This document shows positions 42,989 through 52,440 of a DNA stretch of 64,000 bases, piece by piece. Both the position numbers and the translations under genes were made by a program. This stretch comes from Prado023 sp963753075 (lineage in GTDB: Bacteria > Actinomycetota > Actinomycetes > S36-B12 > CAIYMF01), in NCBI GenBank assembly GCA_963753075.1, contig CAVWAR010000014.1:1-64000 (forward strand), given 5' to 3'. Each line of letters starts with the position of its first letter. Positions within the stretch are counted from its first letter, which is position 1. Below the pieces are notes generated by a model, which ran no database searches, was not told where the DNA came from, and saw only the letters and a program-made list of their open reading frames with translations.

Positions 42989-43476
42989 CCACACCGCAGC
43001 CGCTGCACCATCCGACGAGGCGGCACTGTCGCATCCATCCGGGCCGGGGTGAAGTCCGCTGGGGCCTGCCTGGCCCCTGTGCGACTCACTGGTGTTGATT
43101 GGGTGCTCGGCTGATGACGTGGGTGCCCCTGCCGGTTGATTCACGGCTCTTCACAATCCTCCACGGTGATCACCATCCATCTTCATCAGGTGGCTCACTC
43201 CTGAGTAGGCAGAAACGGCCACTATTCACTCAGCACCGACAAGAGCCGCGCGAGTTTGAGCTGTGAGTATCGGCCTGCGAGGCCTCAGCTGATCCGGTCG
43301 CCCGCGAACGATTTCATCGTCTCAGGAGGGGATCGCCAAGTGAGATCGGTCCGAATCGCTGCGAGACCGATGGTCGCTGCCACGGTCTTCAGCCTGGAGG
43401 TCGGAAACTGGCAGCGACGGTGCGGTCGCCGGTAATGGCGATCTCGGCGTGGTCCGATCGAACCCGCCGCCACATC
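42989..43476. other. Gene-free stretch
   Basis: About 490 bases between convergent genes. No coding signal on either strand; no clear repeat or RNA. Confidence 0.4.
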
Positions 43477-44928
43477 CTAGGTAACAGGCTCGGGATCGCC
43501 GATCTTCCAGCTCTTGTCATACCAGGGCTTGGTCGGGCCATAGATGCGCCAGAGCATGTTCCAGCCTTGTCCGGGAGCGGTCTGGATCCAGTTGGCTTCC
43601 TTGCCTTCGGGCGCCTTGTAGCCGAAGTAGATGTCGTAGGAACCGTCGGCGTTCTTCACAAGGCCCTTCTTGTTGCTGTCGAGGCCCGGGAACTGCTGAT
43701 CGGTCTGCAGCTCGGAGCGGGTCTGGTTGTCATAGAGGGTGAACGACCAGAAGGATTCCATTGGCACGTTCGGCGCGACATGCACCGTGTAGGTCTTGTC
43801 CCCGACGAGCGGCTTGCCGTCGGAATCCATGTAGGCCACGGCATAGACCGAGCCTTTGCCATACGGCGCCTGGGTCATGGCCGGGGTGATGCCGGTCGCG
43901 TAGAAGTGGAAGTAGGCACGGGCATCGAGGTAGCGGGCGTTGTTCTCGTCAAGGAACAGGTAGCTGCCGCCGATAAAGGGCGTGGTCCACACCCCCTTGC
44001 CCGGGTAGTAGTAGAACGCATCCTCACGCGGGCGTGAGGCCAGGGCGCGCACCGTGACCGCAGCCACATCAGCAGCCTCCGCGAGGATCTTCTGCATCCG
44101 CGCATCGGGCTTGAAGGGTTCGCCCTTCTTGATGCCGATCGCTGCCAACTGACCGAGAATTTCCGGATCTTGGCCATCGCCGGGCTCACGCTGCACTACG
44201 CCGTTGACTTCTTCGAAGAACTTGGCGTCCATCGCATGGATGGTGTTGAAGGGCTTACCGGAGACATCGAGGAAGGTCATCTTCGGCGGGTTGTCCTTCT
44301 TCGCCAGCGGGTAGACGCGGAGTTTTTCCTTGGTGGCATTGATAGCCGGAGCGGTGCTGCCATCGACTTGGGAGCCGCGCCAGATCAGCCAGTTGCCCAA
44401 GGTCTGCGGTTTCTGCACGAAATATCCTTCCGGCACCTCGCCTTCGTATCCGGGGGGCAGGAACAGGAACTTGCCGCCCTTGTTCTTGTCCGGGCCGACC
44501 TGGCCGAAGTCACCCACATAGTGGAACCAGGCATCATCAATGAGGCCGATCACGTTGGGAGGCGTCTCGATGACCATCGGTCCTTCCGACAGATCGAGCC
44601 ACAGCAACTGGTAGATCGAGGTGGTATTCGGCGTCAGGAACAGCGTCTTCGAGTCCATGAGACCTTCGAAGAGCAGCGCGGTGTAGTTCGCGGGACCCCA
44701 TTTGAGGATGCCTTCGCGCATGCCATTCATGGAGGCGATCTGAATGCTGCTCAGATAGGCCTGGGTGGCCCGCTGAAAGTCGAGGTTGTCGTAGACCTTC
44801 TGGGCTGTCGCCGCATCCGGCACTCCGTCGAAGGAGGTCAGCGTTCCGAGGCGGGTTTCCAGCTTGTCTGGCGTGGCGATTCCCGGAGGGACCGGATCGG
44901 TCATCTTCATCTTGGCTGTTTCGGTCAT
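43477..44928 (-). CDS. DUF1254/DUF1214 domain protein, divergent member
   Basis: A 483-residue DUF1254/DUF1214 protein (ATG 44928, ribosome site GAGAGGAGAATG.. a little before). Start LGTLTSFDGVPDAATAQKVYDNLDFQR (pieces), then GPANYTALLFEGLMDSKTLF, then GKGVWTTPFIGGSYLFLD and the closing IQTAPGQGWNMLWRIYGPTKPW. Compared with the other copies it uses more A/T-rich codons (TTC/TTT, AAG runs, GAA) and differs strongly in sequence, so it looks like a separate acquisition, not a recent duplicate. It is convergent with the copy at 41444. Function unknown. Confidence 0.9.
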   Translation of the reverse strand: MTETAKMKMTDPVPPGIATPDKLETRLGTLTSFDGVPDAATAQKVYDNLDFQRATQAYLSSIQIASMNGMREGILKWGPANYTALLFEGLMDSKTLFLTPNTTSIYQLLWLDLSEGPMVIETPPNVIGLIDDAWFHYVGDFGQVGPDKNKGGKFLFLPPGYEGEVPEGYFVQKPQTLGNWLIWRGSQVDGSTAPAINATKEKLRVYPLAKKDNPPKMTFLDVSGKPFNTIHAMDAKFFEEVNGVVQREPGDGQDPEILGQLAAIGIKKGEPFKPDARMQKILAEAADVAAVTVRALASRPREDAFYYYPGKGVWTTPFIGGSYLFLDENNARYLDARAYFHFYATGITPAMTQAPYGKGSVYAVAYMDSDGKPLVGDKTYTVHVAPNVPMESFWSFTLYDNQTRSELQTDQQFPGLDSNKKGLVKNADGSYDIYFGYKAPEGKEANWIQTAPGQGWNMLWRIYGPTKPWYDKSWKIGDPEPVT

Positions 44929-45477
44929 AACTCCATTCTCCTCTCGCAGTTCGGGCCACGTGGCCCGAGGCCCGTCGCCGACGAGCGTCCGATGAGCGTG
45001 TTGACGAACCCGACGATATGGACAGAGCCGCGTCCCCGGTACCCCCAAAGTGGTGGTCCGGTGGCGACCATCCACTGCGCGACGAATTGATTCTCAACGA
45101 GTAGGGCCTATCCGTTACAGCGACTGACGTCCGCTGAGGCGATTCCTGAGGTTGACGGCGGGACTGCTCGAGCGTCATCGGATCGCCGGCCGGGGGTGTC
45201 CCGCTGCCTATTGGCGGTCGCACCCCTGGTGCTCCTGATCGCCGGCTCTGAGGCGCTGATAAGGGCGTTGGCGGTCAGCGGCTCGACCCGCTCAGGTTCC
45301 GCAGATGCGAGTGCCTGCCGACTCGCCTCGGGGCGACGTCAGCGAGTCGCGCGTTATCGCTCGGGTGAGCGCTCGCAGTCGTGCCGTTCTCGGACGGGTC
45401 CCTCTGTAAGACCCGACCGTCGATATGGCGCGTTCTCCTGACCTGATTATCCTCTGGGGCTCGTCAGTGGGGTCGGG
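44929..45477. other. Gene-free stretch
   Basis: About 550 bases upstream of the DUF1254 gene and past the AI-2E transporter stop. No coding signal; only shadow frames. Confidence 0.4.
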
Positions 45478-46668
45478 TCACTGAGCGTCGTCGGCAGCCT
45501 GCGTCGCCGCCGGCTCGTTCTGGGCGTAGATGGGTTGGTAGACGACCTCGTTGCCGTGGCGGTAGTTGGTGACGAAGGAGAAGATGAGGGCCGCCACGGG
45601 CAGGGCCATGAAGGCGCCCATGGGTCCGAAGAGGGCGCCGCCGACCAGGGCGGAGCCGAAGGCGAGTCCGCCGTTGATCTCCATCGTGTGGGCGCTGATC
45701 TTGGGGCTGAGGTAGTAGTTCTCGATCTGCTGGTAGATCAGCACGTAGGCGAACACGATCAGGGCCGGGACGAGGCCCTGGATGAGGAGGGTAAGCAGGA
45801 TGGGGATCGCGCCACCGATGTAGGTGCCGATCTGGGGGATGAACTCGGAGACGAAGCCGCCGAAGATGGCCAGCGGGATCGAGAGACCCACGGGCACGCC
45901 GACCGCAACCATGGTGATGAAGAAGCCGAGGCCGTTGATCAGGGTCAGCAGCAGCCGGGAGTAGAGGTAGCCGCCGACCTGGACCACGGACTGGTCGATG
46001 GTCCACCCGAGGCGCTCCTGGGTGTTCGGCCGGAACCAGGAGAGCAAGGACCGCTCCAGCTTCGGGAATGCGACCGTGAGGTAGAAGGTGAACGTGGCGA
46101 TGGTCAGCAGGTTGAAGACCAGGCCGATCCCTGAGGAGACGAGCCCGCTGGCCGTGCCGGCCAGGCTCTGGGAGTACTGGGAGAGGAACTCCTCGGTCGT
46201 GACCGTCGCATCCTGGGCGGCCTGCTCGCTGACGATGTGCACGTTGAAGGTAGTGGACGTCCAGTCATCGAGGTTGGTCAGCCACCTCGTGCCGTTGGCG
46301 CCGATCTCCTTGGCGATCGCTGCGATGGCCGGGATCAGGACCAGCACCATGACGATCACCGCAACGAGGCCGGCGACGTAGATGAATCCGACGGCCGCCC
46401 CACGCTTCCAGCCCCGCTTGCGGTGGAGGTGCTCCACCCCGGGGACCAGGGCCAGGGAGAAGAACCAGGAGATGATCAGCATCGAGACCACGCCGCGGGC
46501 CTGGTCCACGGCCCACAGTGCCCCCAGCGTGATCAGCACGACACCCACGAACCGCCACATCGTCCGGGTGGAGATCGAGACGCGGTTCGGGGCGGGACGG
46601 GGGTCGGGGACTCCCGGGGCAGGGGATGCGGGCGGGGAAGGGGGGGCCTGGCCTGGGCTGGCAGTCAC
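45478..46668 (-). CDS. AI-2E family transporter
   Basis: A 396-residue membrane protein; GTG 46668 follows AAGGAGG and the frame above it is arginine-rich and not used. The N-terminal 30 residues are proline-rich. Eight hydrophobic helices follow; signature stretches are FSLALVPGVEHLHRKRGWKR and GAAVGFIYVAGLVAVIV, later FGGFVSEFIPQIGTYIGGAIP with the family's conserved FIPxIG, and YYLSPKISAHTMEINGGLAF with the PxISxxxMxINxGL motif. The family (formerly PerM/TqsA) exports or exchanges small solutes, some members autoinducer-2 or sodium/proton. The substrate is not predictable. The gene is monocistronic. Confidence 0.93.
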   Translation of the reverse strand: MTASPGQAPPSPPASPAPGVPDPRPAPNRVSISTRTMWRFVGVVLITLGALWAVDQARGVVSMLIISWFFSLALVPGVEHLHRKRGWKRGAAVGFIYVAGLVAVIVMVLVLIPAIAAIAKEIGANGTRWLTNLDDWTSTTFNVHIVSEQAAQDATVTTEEFLSQYSQSLAGTASGLVSSGIGLVFNLLTIATFTFYLTVAFPKLERSLLSWFRPNTQERLGWTIDQSVVQVGGYLYSRLLLTLINGLGFFITMVAVGVPVGLSIPLAIFGGFVSEFIPQIGTYIGGAIPILLTLLIQGLVPALIVFAYVLIYQQIENYYLSPKISAHTMEINGGLAFGSALVGGALFGPMGAFMALPVAALIFSFVTNYRHGNEVVYQPIYAQNEPAATQAADDAQ

Positions 46669-46967
46669 TCGATGCCTCCTTGGATCGGGGCGCACGTCAC
46701 CGCGAGTCTGCGGGTCCTGTCGGTCAGGGGCGCACGATTCAACCTTCTCCTTCCATCGACGCGCGCAGCAGCGCCGCAATGGTGATGGGGGGGTGCAGCA
46801 GCTGTCCCACAGGACGTGGGTGGTCTCAGCCGATCATCGCGACACTGGGCGCCTGCTCCCTCGCTGCACCAAGTCGGTGCTTCACATCCGGTCGCCGTCG
46901 GCTGACACTCGCAGCAGCGGGTTGACCCGCCGAGGACCCCTCGGACCCCACGCCTGGAGGAGGCAGC

Positions 46968-47498
46968 GTGCCTGAAGAGCGCATCTTCATCCTTGCCACC
47001 TACATCGATCTACCGAGGGCCGACAGCGACTATGTCGCCCTCCGCCGGTGGCACGCCGATCACGGCGTTTCGAAGGAGTTCGAAGCAGTGACCCTCGGCC
47101 GGCGTTCCTCAGGCGAGGTTCGGTTCCACCTCGGTCAGGAGCAGGTCCGAGGATCCGACCGATCGCCGGACGCCAACGTGAGACTTGCGGCCGGGCTCGC
47201 CGCGGCGCTGTTCCCGTCAGCGTGGGCCGACGCCCCCACCTCGCTGTGGGTTCAGCGCTCCAGCCTGGGAGCTGTCGCGGGCGAGGTGGCCCGGGCGTTC
47301 GGGCGTAATGAGTTGATGGTGCTCGGGTCGTTCCTCGATGAATCGGCGTCGGGTCTCATCGTAGCCACCCGCCGGGACCATGGTGCGCAGGTCCGTGGGG
47401 CTCTCGGCCACGCTGGAGACGTGCTGTCGCGCTCAACGTGCATCGACCTTGACGTGGTTCGGCGCGTGTCCAGAGTCGCTGCGGTGATCAGTCGTTGA
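46968..47498 (+). CDS. DUF1269-like protein lacking the glycine zipper
   Basis: A 176-residue protein; GTG 46968 is preceded by GGAGGAGGCAGC. It begins PEERIFILATYIDLPRADSD, then YVALRRWHADHGVSKEFEAVTLGRRSSGEVRF (pieces), and NVRLAAGLAAALFPSAWADA, ending with GLIVATRRDHGAQVRG. The strand order matches DUF1269 proteins (as at 56574 and 60535), but the glycine-rich transmembrane hairpin typical of that family is reduced to one AAGLAAAL segment. A remnant with the same start (EDGVLLLATHANLPRAD) is at 57192. Its tail overlaps the convergent LuxR gene by 11 bases. Function unknown. Confidence 0.65.
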   Translation: MPEERIFILATYIDLPRADSDYVALRRWHADHGVSKEFEAVTLGRRSSGEVRFHLGQEQVRGSDRSPDANVRLAAGLAAALFPSAWADAPTSLWVQRSSLGAVAGEVARAFGRNELMVLGSFLDESASGLIVATRRDHGAQVRGALGHAGDVLSRSTCIDLDVVRRVSRVAAVISR

Positions 47499-50262
47499 GG
47501 TAGCCGAGGCTGCGAGCCTTGGCTACGGCCTCGCGACGGCTGTGGACGTTGAGCTTGTCGTAGAGCGTGATCGTGTGCTTCTTCACCGTGGCCGGCGCGA
47601 TGATCAGCTCCCGCGCGATCTCCTTGTTGGAGTAGCGGGCGTCCAGGAGCCGCAGCACATCGGCCTCACGAGTCGTGAGGGCTGGCTCACCGGGGGTGAC
47701 TCCCATCGCCTGGGCATCATCGGCCGGTGATCGTCCACGGTCCAGGGGCTCGACCGCGGAAAGGATCGCTCCGACGTGGGTCAGGACATCACCCGTGACA
47801 TCAAGTCTGTGCAGCAGCGGTGCCAACCTGGGGCCGAGGTCAGCAAGCTGGCGGACGATTCCACCGCGCTGGCTCATTCGGACGGCCGATTCGAGCACTC
47901 GCAACGCCTCGAGCTCGTCCCCGGAGGCGGCCAGATCCAGTGCCTGGATCCCCAGAAGGCGAATGGTCAGGGGGCGGTGGTGCCTGCGGGTCGCGGACTC
48001 AAGTCCCACGTCAAGGAGCGCACGGCCGCGGTCCGCGTCCGGCTCGGAGGCCAGCAGGACCTGGATGAGCGCCGGCACCGGGTCGAACCAGAAGAAGTGG
48101 TGCCCGAACTCCGGCGACACGACGCTTCGGGCCCAGCGCAGCCCCCCATCCGGCCGGCCGCACCGGAGATCGAACTCGGCGATGAAGGCTTCGGCCGTGA
48201 GTTTGAGGTACTCACTGCGGGTGCCCAGCAGGTCTTGCGTGACGGACTTGGCGGTCGCCTCAGCCGCGCGGTCGTGACCCATCGCCAGTTCCGTGAACGC
48301 CAGCGCAACCCCGGCTTCGCCCGCGTAGAGGGCCTTCGTCGCATGCCGGCGATCGACGACGATCGCGAGGTGGCGTTCGGCGTCGACCAGTTGGTTCCGT
48401 TCGTACGCGCTGATTCCCAGGAAGTAGTGAGCCAGGGTGTCGACATCCCTCACGGCCGAGCGCATAGCTGTCGCGCACCGTTCCACTGAGTCGAGGTCAC
48501 CCTCGAGCCACCCGAGGTAGCACCTTGCCGCCGACATCGGATCAATGGGTGACCCGGCGAATCGCGGATCACCGACCAGCGAGTCGGCCAGCCGATGCGC
48601 CTCGTCGGAGCGGCCCGCGGCGCCCAGGGCATTGACTTCGAGCACGTAGGCGAGGATCAACCGGCGCCCGGGCCGATCCTGGAGCAGGAGTTGTGCCTTC
48701 CTGGCGTCGGCAATCGCGCCCTCGAAGTCGGACGCGATGAACTTGCCGTACACACCACGAAGAACGGCCACCTCGGCGCGCAACCAACGGTCATTCGGGC
48801 CCGCGTCGGTGCGTTCGTCGAGTAGGCGTTCGACATTGTCGAGGATGTCATTCATCTCGCGGTATCGGGACCCATTCTCGCCTATGACGCAGGACCGAAG
48901 CAGCAACAATTCCGGTTCCTGGTCACGCAGCCGAGCCGGGATGCGCGACACGAGACGCGCCAGTTCCACCCACCGACCTTCCTCGATCAGCTGTCGGCCC
49001 CGATCGGCGGCCAGCGCAGTCAACTCATCCTCGGCCCCCGCAAGATCCAACTGTTCGAATGCCTCTTCGAACAGCCCGTGCTCGTTGAACACCCCGGCCG
49101 CCGCTCGACGCATCCTCTCCTCAGGCAGGTGGACCGCGGCGTTCGTGCGGTCCCTCCAGCCGATGAGCAGTCGGGCAAACTGATGGTGGAAGCGAAACCA
49201 CACACCGGCCTCGTCGAGTTGGATGACGAACAGGTTCTGCTGGCGGATGAACTCAACGAAGTCGGCGCCCGAAGTGGACAGGGGGTCGGCGGGTGAGGAA
49301 TCCGAGATGACGGCGTCGCAGAGTTCTGCGCTGAACCGATAGAAATGGGAGGCAACAACCAGGTACCGGCGAAACTCGGCCGGCACGTTTTCGATGACCT
49401 CGCCGACGAGGTACTCCTGTGCACCCTGGTCCAGGAATCCTGCTCCGATGACGACGTCGTCGGAGGCAGGCAGCCGCAGCGCATGGGCGGCAAGTCGAGC
49501 ACCGGCCGGCCACCCCTCAGTGGCCGCGTAGAGTGCCTTGAGCTGGGACTGGGGGAGTGGTCTGGGGACCTCGCGCTCCATGAAGTCAGTGAACTCGTCG
49601 TCGGAGAAGGCTAGGTCGTTCATTCGGATTTCGCCCAGGCGTCCCCGGGCGCGAAGGGTAGCCACCGGAAGCTGTGGTTCCTCCCTGCTGATGATGACCA
49701 GGTGGAGGGAGGCCGGTGGATGGTCCATGAGACTGGCCACAATGCTGTGAACGCCGGGCTCGGCCATCCGGTGGTAGTCGTCGAGCACAACGACGATTGG
49801 CCCGTCGAGCTCGTCCAGTTCGTTGGAGAGTTCGGAGACGATCGCCTGCCCGGGGGGCGGAGGCTCTGCCATGACCATCTGGAAAGTGCGGTCCAGAGCG
49901 TCGGGGAGCACCTGTCGAACCGCTGCGACCACGTGCAGGAGGAACCAACGAGGATGGTCGATGGCCGGATCCAGAGAGATCCATATGCTCGGCCACTCGT
50001 TCTGCTCACACCATTGGGTGACGAGCGCGGACTTGCCGAACCCAGCCGGAGCGCACACGAGGTGCACGGGCTGTTCAAGGCCATTATCGAGGCGGCCGAG
50101 GAGGCCGGACCGCACTAGGCCGTTAACAGGGGGAGGTGGTCTGTGCAGGAGTGCGGTCCGCACTGCTAGGTCGGCAGACACCGCGACAGGTCCCTCTCGG
50201 GCTCGTCGTTGCCGCAGGACGGGGCGTGACTTCCCGCCCGCCCTGTCGACCGCCTGTGCCAT
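47488..50262 (-). CDS. MalT-like large ATP-binding LuxR regulator
   Basis: A 924-residue LAL-type regulator if ATG 50262 is the start; the open frame reaches 50397 but runs into IS110 DNA there. The ATPase has Walker A at residues 71-79 (APAGFGKSA) and Walker B near 155-162 (GPIVVVLDD), followed by ISREEPQLPVATLRARG. The middle (about 400-850) is a tetratricopeptide-like helical repeat domain. The last 60 residues are the LuxR HTH: LTTREADVLRLLDARYSNKE, then IARELIIAPATVKKHTITLY and DKLNVHSRREAVAKARSLGY. Such proteins respond to small-molecule ligands and activate promoters. Targets are unknown; the AI-2E and DUF1269-like neighbours are candidates. Confidence 0.9.
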   Translation of the reverse strand: MAQAVDRAGGKSRPVLRQRRAREGPVAVSADLAVRTALLHRPPPPVNGLVRSGLLGRLDNGLEQPVHLVCAPAGFGKSALVTQWCEQNEWPSIWISLDPAIDHPRWFLLHVVAAVRQVLPDALDRTFQMVMAEPPPPGQAIVSELSNELDELDGPIVVVLDDYHRMAEPGVHSIVASLMDHPPASLHLVIISREEPQLPVATLRARGRLGEIRMNDLAFSDDEFTDFMEREVPRPLPQSQLKALYAATEGWPAGARLAAHALRLPASDDVVIGAGFLDQGAQEYLVGEVIENVPAEFRRYLVVASHFYRFSAELCDAVISDSSPADPLSTSGADFVEFIRQQNLFVIQLDEAGVWFRFHHQFARLLIGWRDRTNAAVHLPEERMRRAAAGVFNEHGLFEEAFEQLDLAGAEDELTALAADRGRQLIEEGRWVELARLVSRIPARLRDQEPELLLLRSCVIGENGSRYREMNDILDNVERLLDERTDAGPNDRWLRAEVAVLRGVYGKFIASDFEGAIADARKAQLLLQDRPGRRLILAYVLEVNALGAAGRSDEAHRLADSLVGDPRFAGSPIDPMSAARCYLGWLEGDLDSVERCATAMRSAVRDVDTLAHYFLGISAYERNQLVDAERHLAIVVDRRHATKALYAGEAGVALAFTELAMGHDRAAEATAKSVTQDLLGTRSEYLKLTAEAFIAEFDLRCGRPDGGLRWARSVVSPEFGHHFFWFDPVPALIQVLLASEPDADRGRALLDVGLESATRRHHRPLTIRLLGIQALDLAASGDELEALRVLESAVRMSQRGGIVRQLADLGPRLAPLLHRLDVTGDVLTHVGAILSAVEPLDRGRSPADDAQAMGVTPGEPALTTREADVLRLLDARYSNKEIARELIIAPATVKKHTITLYDKLNVHSRREAVAKARSLGYLND

Positions 50263-50351
50263 AGAACGACAGTATGGTTCACAACCCGTGGGTATCGCCC
50301 CGTTACCTTGCTGTTGGCCCCGCGCCGCGGGGTTGTGGTCGCTGGGCCCGG

Positions 50352-50518
50352 CATGACTGAGTGCCCCTGTTGTTGATGATCCGGGGGGTGTTGTCACCGG
50401 GTTCGGTGGCGTCGGTGGACCGCTGATAGGGACCTGGCCACCGTTGGTGGTCTCTTCGTAACGTGGGTGCCGGCAACTGACGCCTGATCCGGCGGCCGCT
50501 CGGTTCGATGCGAAGGAG
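50352..50518 (+). ncRNA. Candidate IS110 bridge RNA region
   Basis: The 170 or so bases before the transposase ATG contain several short hairpins (for example CCACCGTTGGTGG at 50440-50452, GGTGGCGTCGGTGGACCG around 50404, CCGGCAACTGACGCCTGATCCGG). In IS110-group elements the non-coding left end produces a structured RNA with target- and donor-binding loops. Position and structure fit; no guide loops could be matched to the flanks by eye. Confidence 0.4.
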
Positions 50519-50524
50519 GCTGCG

Positions 50525-51718
50525 ATGGCAGTCGACTACGCGGTGTTCTGCGGGCTGGACGTTGGCAAGGACACCCATCACGCCACCGCCCTGAACGAGG
50601 CCGGTGACCGGCTGCATGACGGGGAGCTGCCGCAGGACGAGGCCCGACTGCGGGCCTTGTTCACCGGCCTGCAGGAGGACGGCGCGGTGCTGGTCATCGT
50701 GGACCAGCCGGCCACGATCGGCGCGTTGCCGATCGCGGTAGCCCGGGACTGCGGCTGCCAGGTGGCCTATCTGCCCGGGTTGGCGATGCGACGCATCGCT
50801 GACCTGCATCCAGGGCAGGCCAAGACCGACGCCCGGGACGCCTACGTGATCGCTGACGCGGCCCGGACCCTGCCGCACACGCTGCGCCGGGTCGACGTTG
50901 GCGAGGAGGCGCTGGCCGAGCTGAAGGTCCTGGTCGGCTTCGACGACGACCTTGCTGGTGAGGTGACCCGGCTGTCCAATCGGGTCCGTGGCCTGCTCAC
51001 CCAGGTCCACCCCGCCCTGGAACGGGCCCTGGGCCCGCACGTGCGGCAGAAGGCTGGACTGGCGCTGCTGGCCCGCTTCGGTGGCCCGGACGGCATGCGA
51101 AGCGCGGGCCGTCGCCGACTGGTCAGCACCGCGTCGAAAGCCTCTGCGCGTGCCGGAGCAGCTCTTGCTGAGCGGGTCTGGGAGGCCCTTGGTGAGCAGA
51201 CGGTCACCGTGCCCGGGACCGGCGCGGCCGAGACCGTGCTGCCTCGCCTGGCCCGCTCGTTGGCCGAGGTCTTGGACCAGCGTCGCCAGATCGCCGTCGA
51301 GGTCGAGAAGGTCCTCGATGCGCACCCTCTCGCCGGGGTCCTGACCTCGATGCCCGGTGTTGGGGTCAGGACCTCAGCAAGGATCCTGCTCGAGGTCGGC
51401 GACGGCTCCTCGTTCCCGACCGCCGGGCACCTGGCCGCCTACGCCGGCCTCGCGCCGGTCACCCGGCGCTCCGGGTCATCGATCCGTGGCGAGCACCCAC
51501 CCCGCAGCGGCAACAAGCAGCTCAAGCGAGCGTTCTTCCTCGCCGCGTTCGCGGCCTTGCGTGACCCGGCCTCCCGCGCCTACTACGACCGGAAACGAAC
51601 CGAAGGAAAGAAGCACAACGCCGCCCTCATCTGCCTAGCCCGCCGCCGCTGCGACGTCCTGTTCGCCATGCTCCGCGACAACCAGCCCTACCAACCCCAA
51701 GTCCCCACAGCGGCTTGA
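50525..51718 (+). CDS. IS110-family transposase
   Basis: A 397-residue transposase of the IS110 type, start ATG 50525 preceded by AAGGAGG. The RuvC-like DEDD domain is intact: VFCGLDVGKDTHHATAL with the first Asp (GLDVGKD), VLVIVDQPATIGALP, and KTDARDAYVIADAARTLP with the later Asp pair. The Transposase_20 domain follows: LTSMPGVGVRTSARILLEVGDGS (pieces), HLAAYAGLAPVTRRSGSSIRG and SGNKQLKRAFFLAAFAA with the conserved Ser nucleophile in GNK-type context (SGNKQLK). Unlike the first IS110-like gene in the window it is unbroken, so this element could be active. Confidence 0.93.
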   Translation: MAVDYAVFCGLDVGKDTHHATALNEAGDRLHDGELPQDEARLRALFTGLQEDGAVLVIVDQPATIGALPIAVARDCGCQVAYLPGLAMRRIADLHPGQAKTDARDAYVIADAARTLPHTLRRVDVGEEALAELKVLVGFDDDLAGEVTRLSNRVRGLLTQVHPALERALGPHVRQKAGLALLARFGGPDGMRSAGRRRLVSTASKASARAGAALAERVWEALGEQTVTVPGTGAAETVLPRLARSLAEVLDQRRQIAVEVEKVLDAHPLAGVLTSMPGVGVRTSARILLEVGDGSSFPTAGHLAAYAGLAPVTRRSGSSIRGEHPPRSGNKQLKRAFFLAAFAALRDPASRAYYDRKRTEGKKHNAALICLARRRCDVLFAMLRDNQPYQPQVPTAA

Positions 51719-51844
51719 CTTCAGACATAGGGACACCCCCCGGGGAGGCCGTATCCAGCCCTTCGGTGTGGGGCCTGCACCTGGTGGTAGCTCACGGGCC
51801 GCGCTGACCCCCCACGCGCGACGCCGGCCGGATCACGGTGCCAT

Positions 51845-51922
51845 GATCATGATATTGCCAAGAAGGCGAAGGGTTCGAAGGACGTCCAGGCACCCGTCAG
51901 GGGGGAGGTCAGGCGACGACGG
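51845..51922 (+). pseudogene. DUF2252 gene 5' remnant (split by IS1380)
   Basis: The stretch AAGAAGGCGAAGGGTTCGAAGG (in pieces) followed by ACGTCCAGGC and ...GGTCAGGCGACGACGG matches the 5' end of the DUF2252 gene at 62532 (which reads GKKAKGPKGSKGSKDVQ and onward, KGQATTA). Small base losses break the frame before the IS1380 left end at 51928. The rest of the gene resumes after the IS at 52982. Confidence 0.65.
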
Positions 51923-52079
51923 ATAAGCCTCAATCCGTGATGTGACTCCCTGATCGGGGTTCTGGCGGGGTGTGTGGGTCTGGCGGTGGGGGTGGGGACT
52001 GGCCGGCGGTTCGGGGTGCGCGGGTTCTGCCGGTCTGTCCGGCTTCTCCTGGGTCCTCGGGTCGTGGGCGGATGGGGCT

Positions 52080-52440
52080 CTCGGTCGGTCAGGTGGTCAT
52101 GACTGCGGACCATACGTACGGTGCGGCCGTCTCGGCCCACGGCGGGCTGCGGATCATCACCGACTCGATCGCCACGACCCGCAGGGCCGGGGTGAGCGCC
52201 CAGATCCTGGTCCGGGCCGACTCCGGGTACTTCCAGCAGGCCAACATCGCCGCGATCACCAAGACCGGGGCGTGGTTCTCGATCGGCGCCCGCCTGGACC
52301 CCGCGGTCCGCAGGGCGATCGCCGCGATCCGCGAGCAGGCGTGGGTCACGATCCGCTACCCCAACGCGATCTGCGACCCCGATACCGGGAACTGATCTCC
52401 GAGGCGCAGGTCGCCGAAGACGCAGCCTGGTGGCGGTGAT
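52080..52440 (+). pseudogene. IS1380 transposase middle part, inverted
   Basis: On the plus strand ADHTYGAAVSAHGGLRIITD, then SIATTRRAGVSAQILVRADSGYFQQANIAAITKTGAWFSIG (pieces) and ARLDPAVRRAIAAIREQAWV, TIRYPNAICD and the near-stop ISEAQVAEDAAW. This is the part of an IS1380 transposase that follows the APVIxATRLR strand (LVVRADSAYY...ARMNPAVRRAI...DAWTPIRYPxAIFDE). It is on the wrong strand relative to the N-terminal part. The C-terminal third is missing altogether. Confidence 0.7.

Larger units (their letters stand above)
50350..51740 (+). mobile_element. IS110-family insertion sequence, intact
   Basis: Contains an intact transposase (50525-51718) preceded by about 175 non-coding bases. 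The ends are placed from the change of sequence: the LuxR upstream region stops making sense near 50350, and a short GACATAGGGACACCCCCC motif occurs after the transposase stop. IS110 elements lack terminal inverted repeats, so the limits are approximate. It lies between the LuxR regulator and the DUF2252 remnant. Confidence 0.75.
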
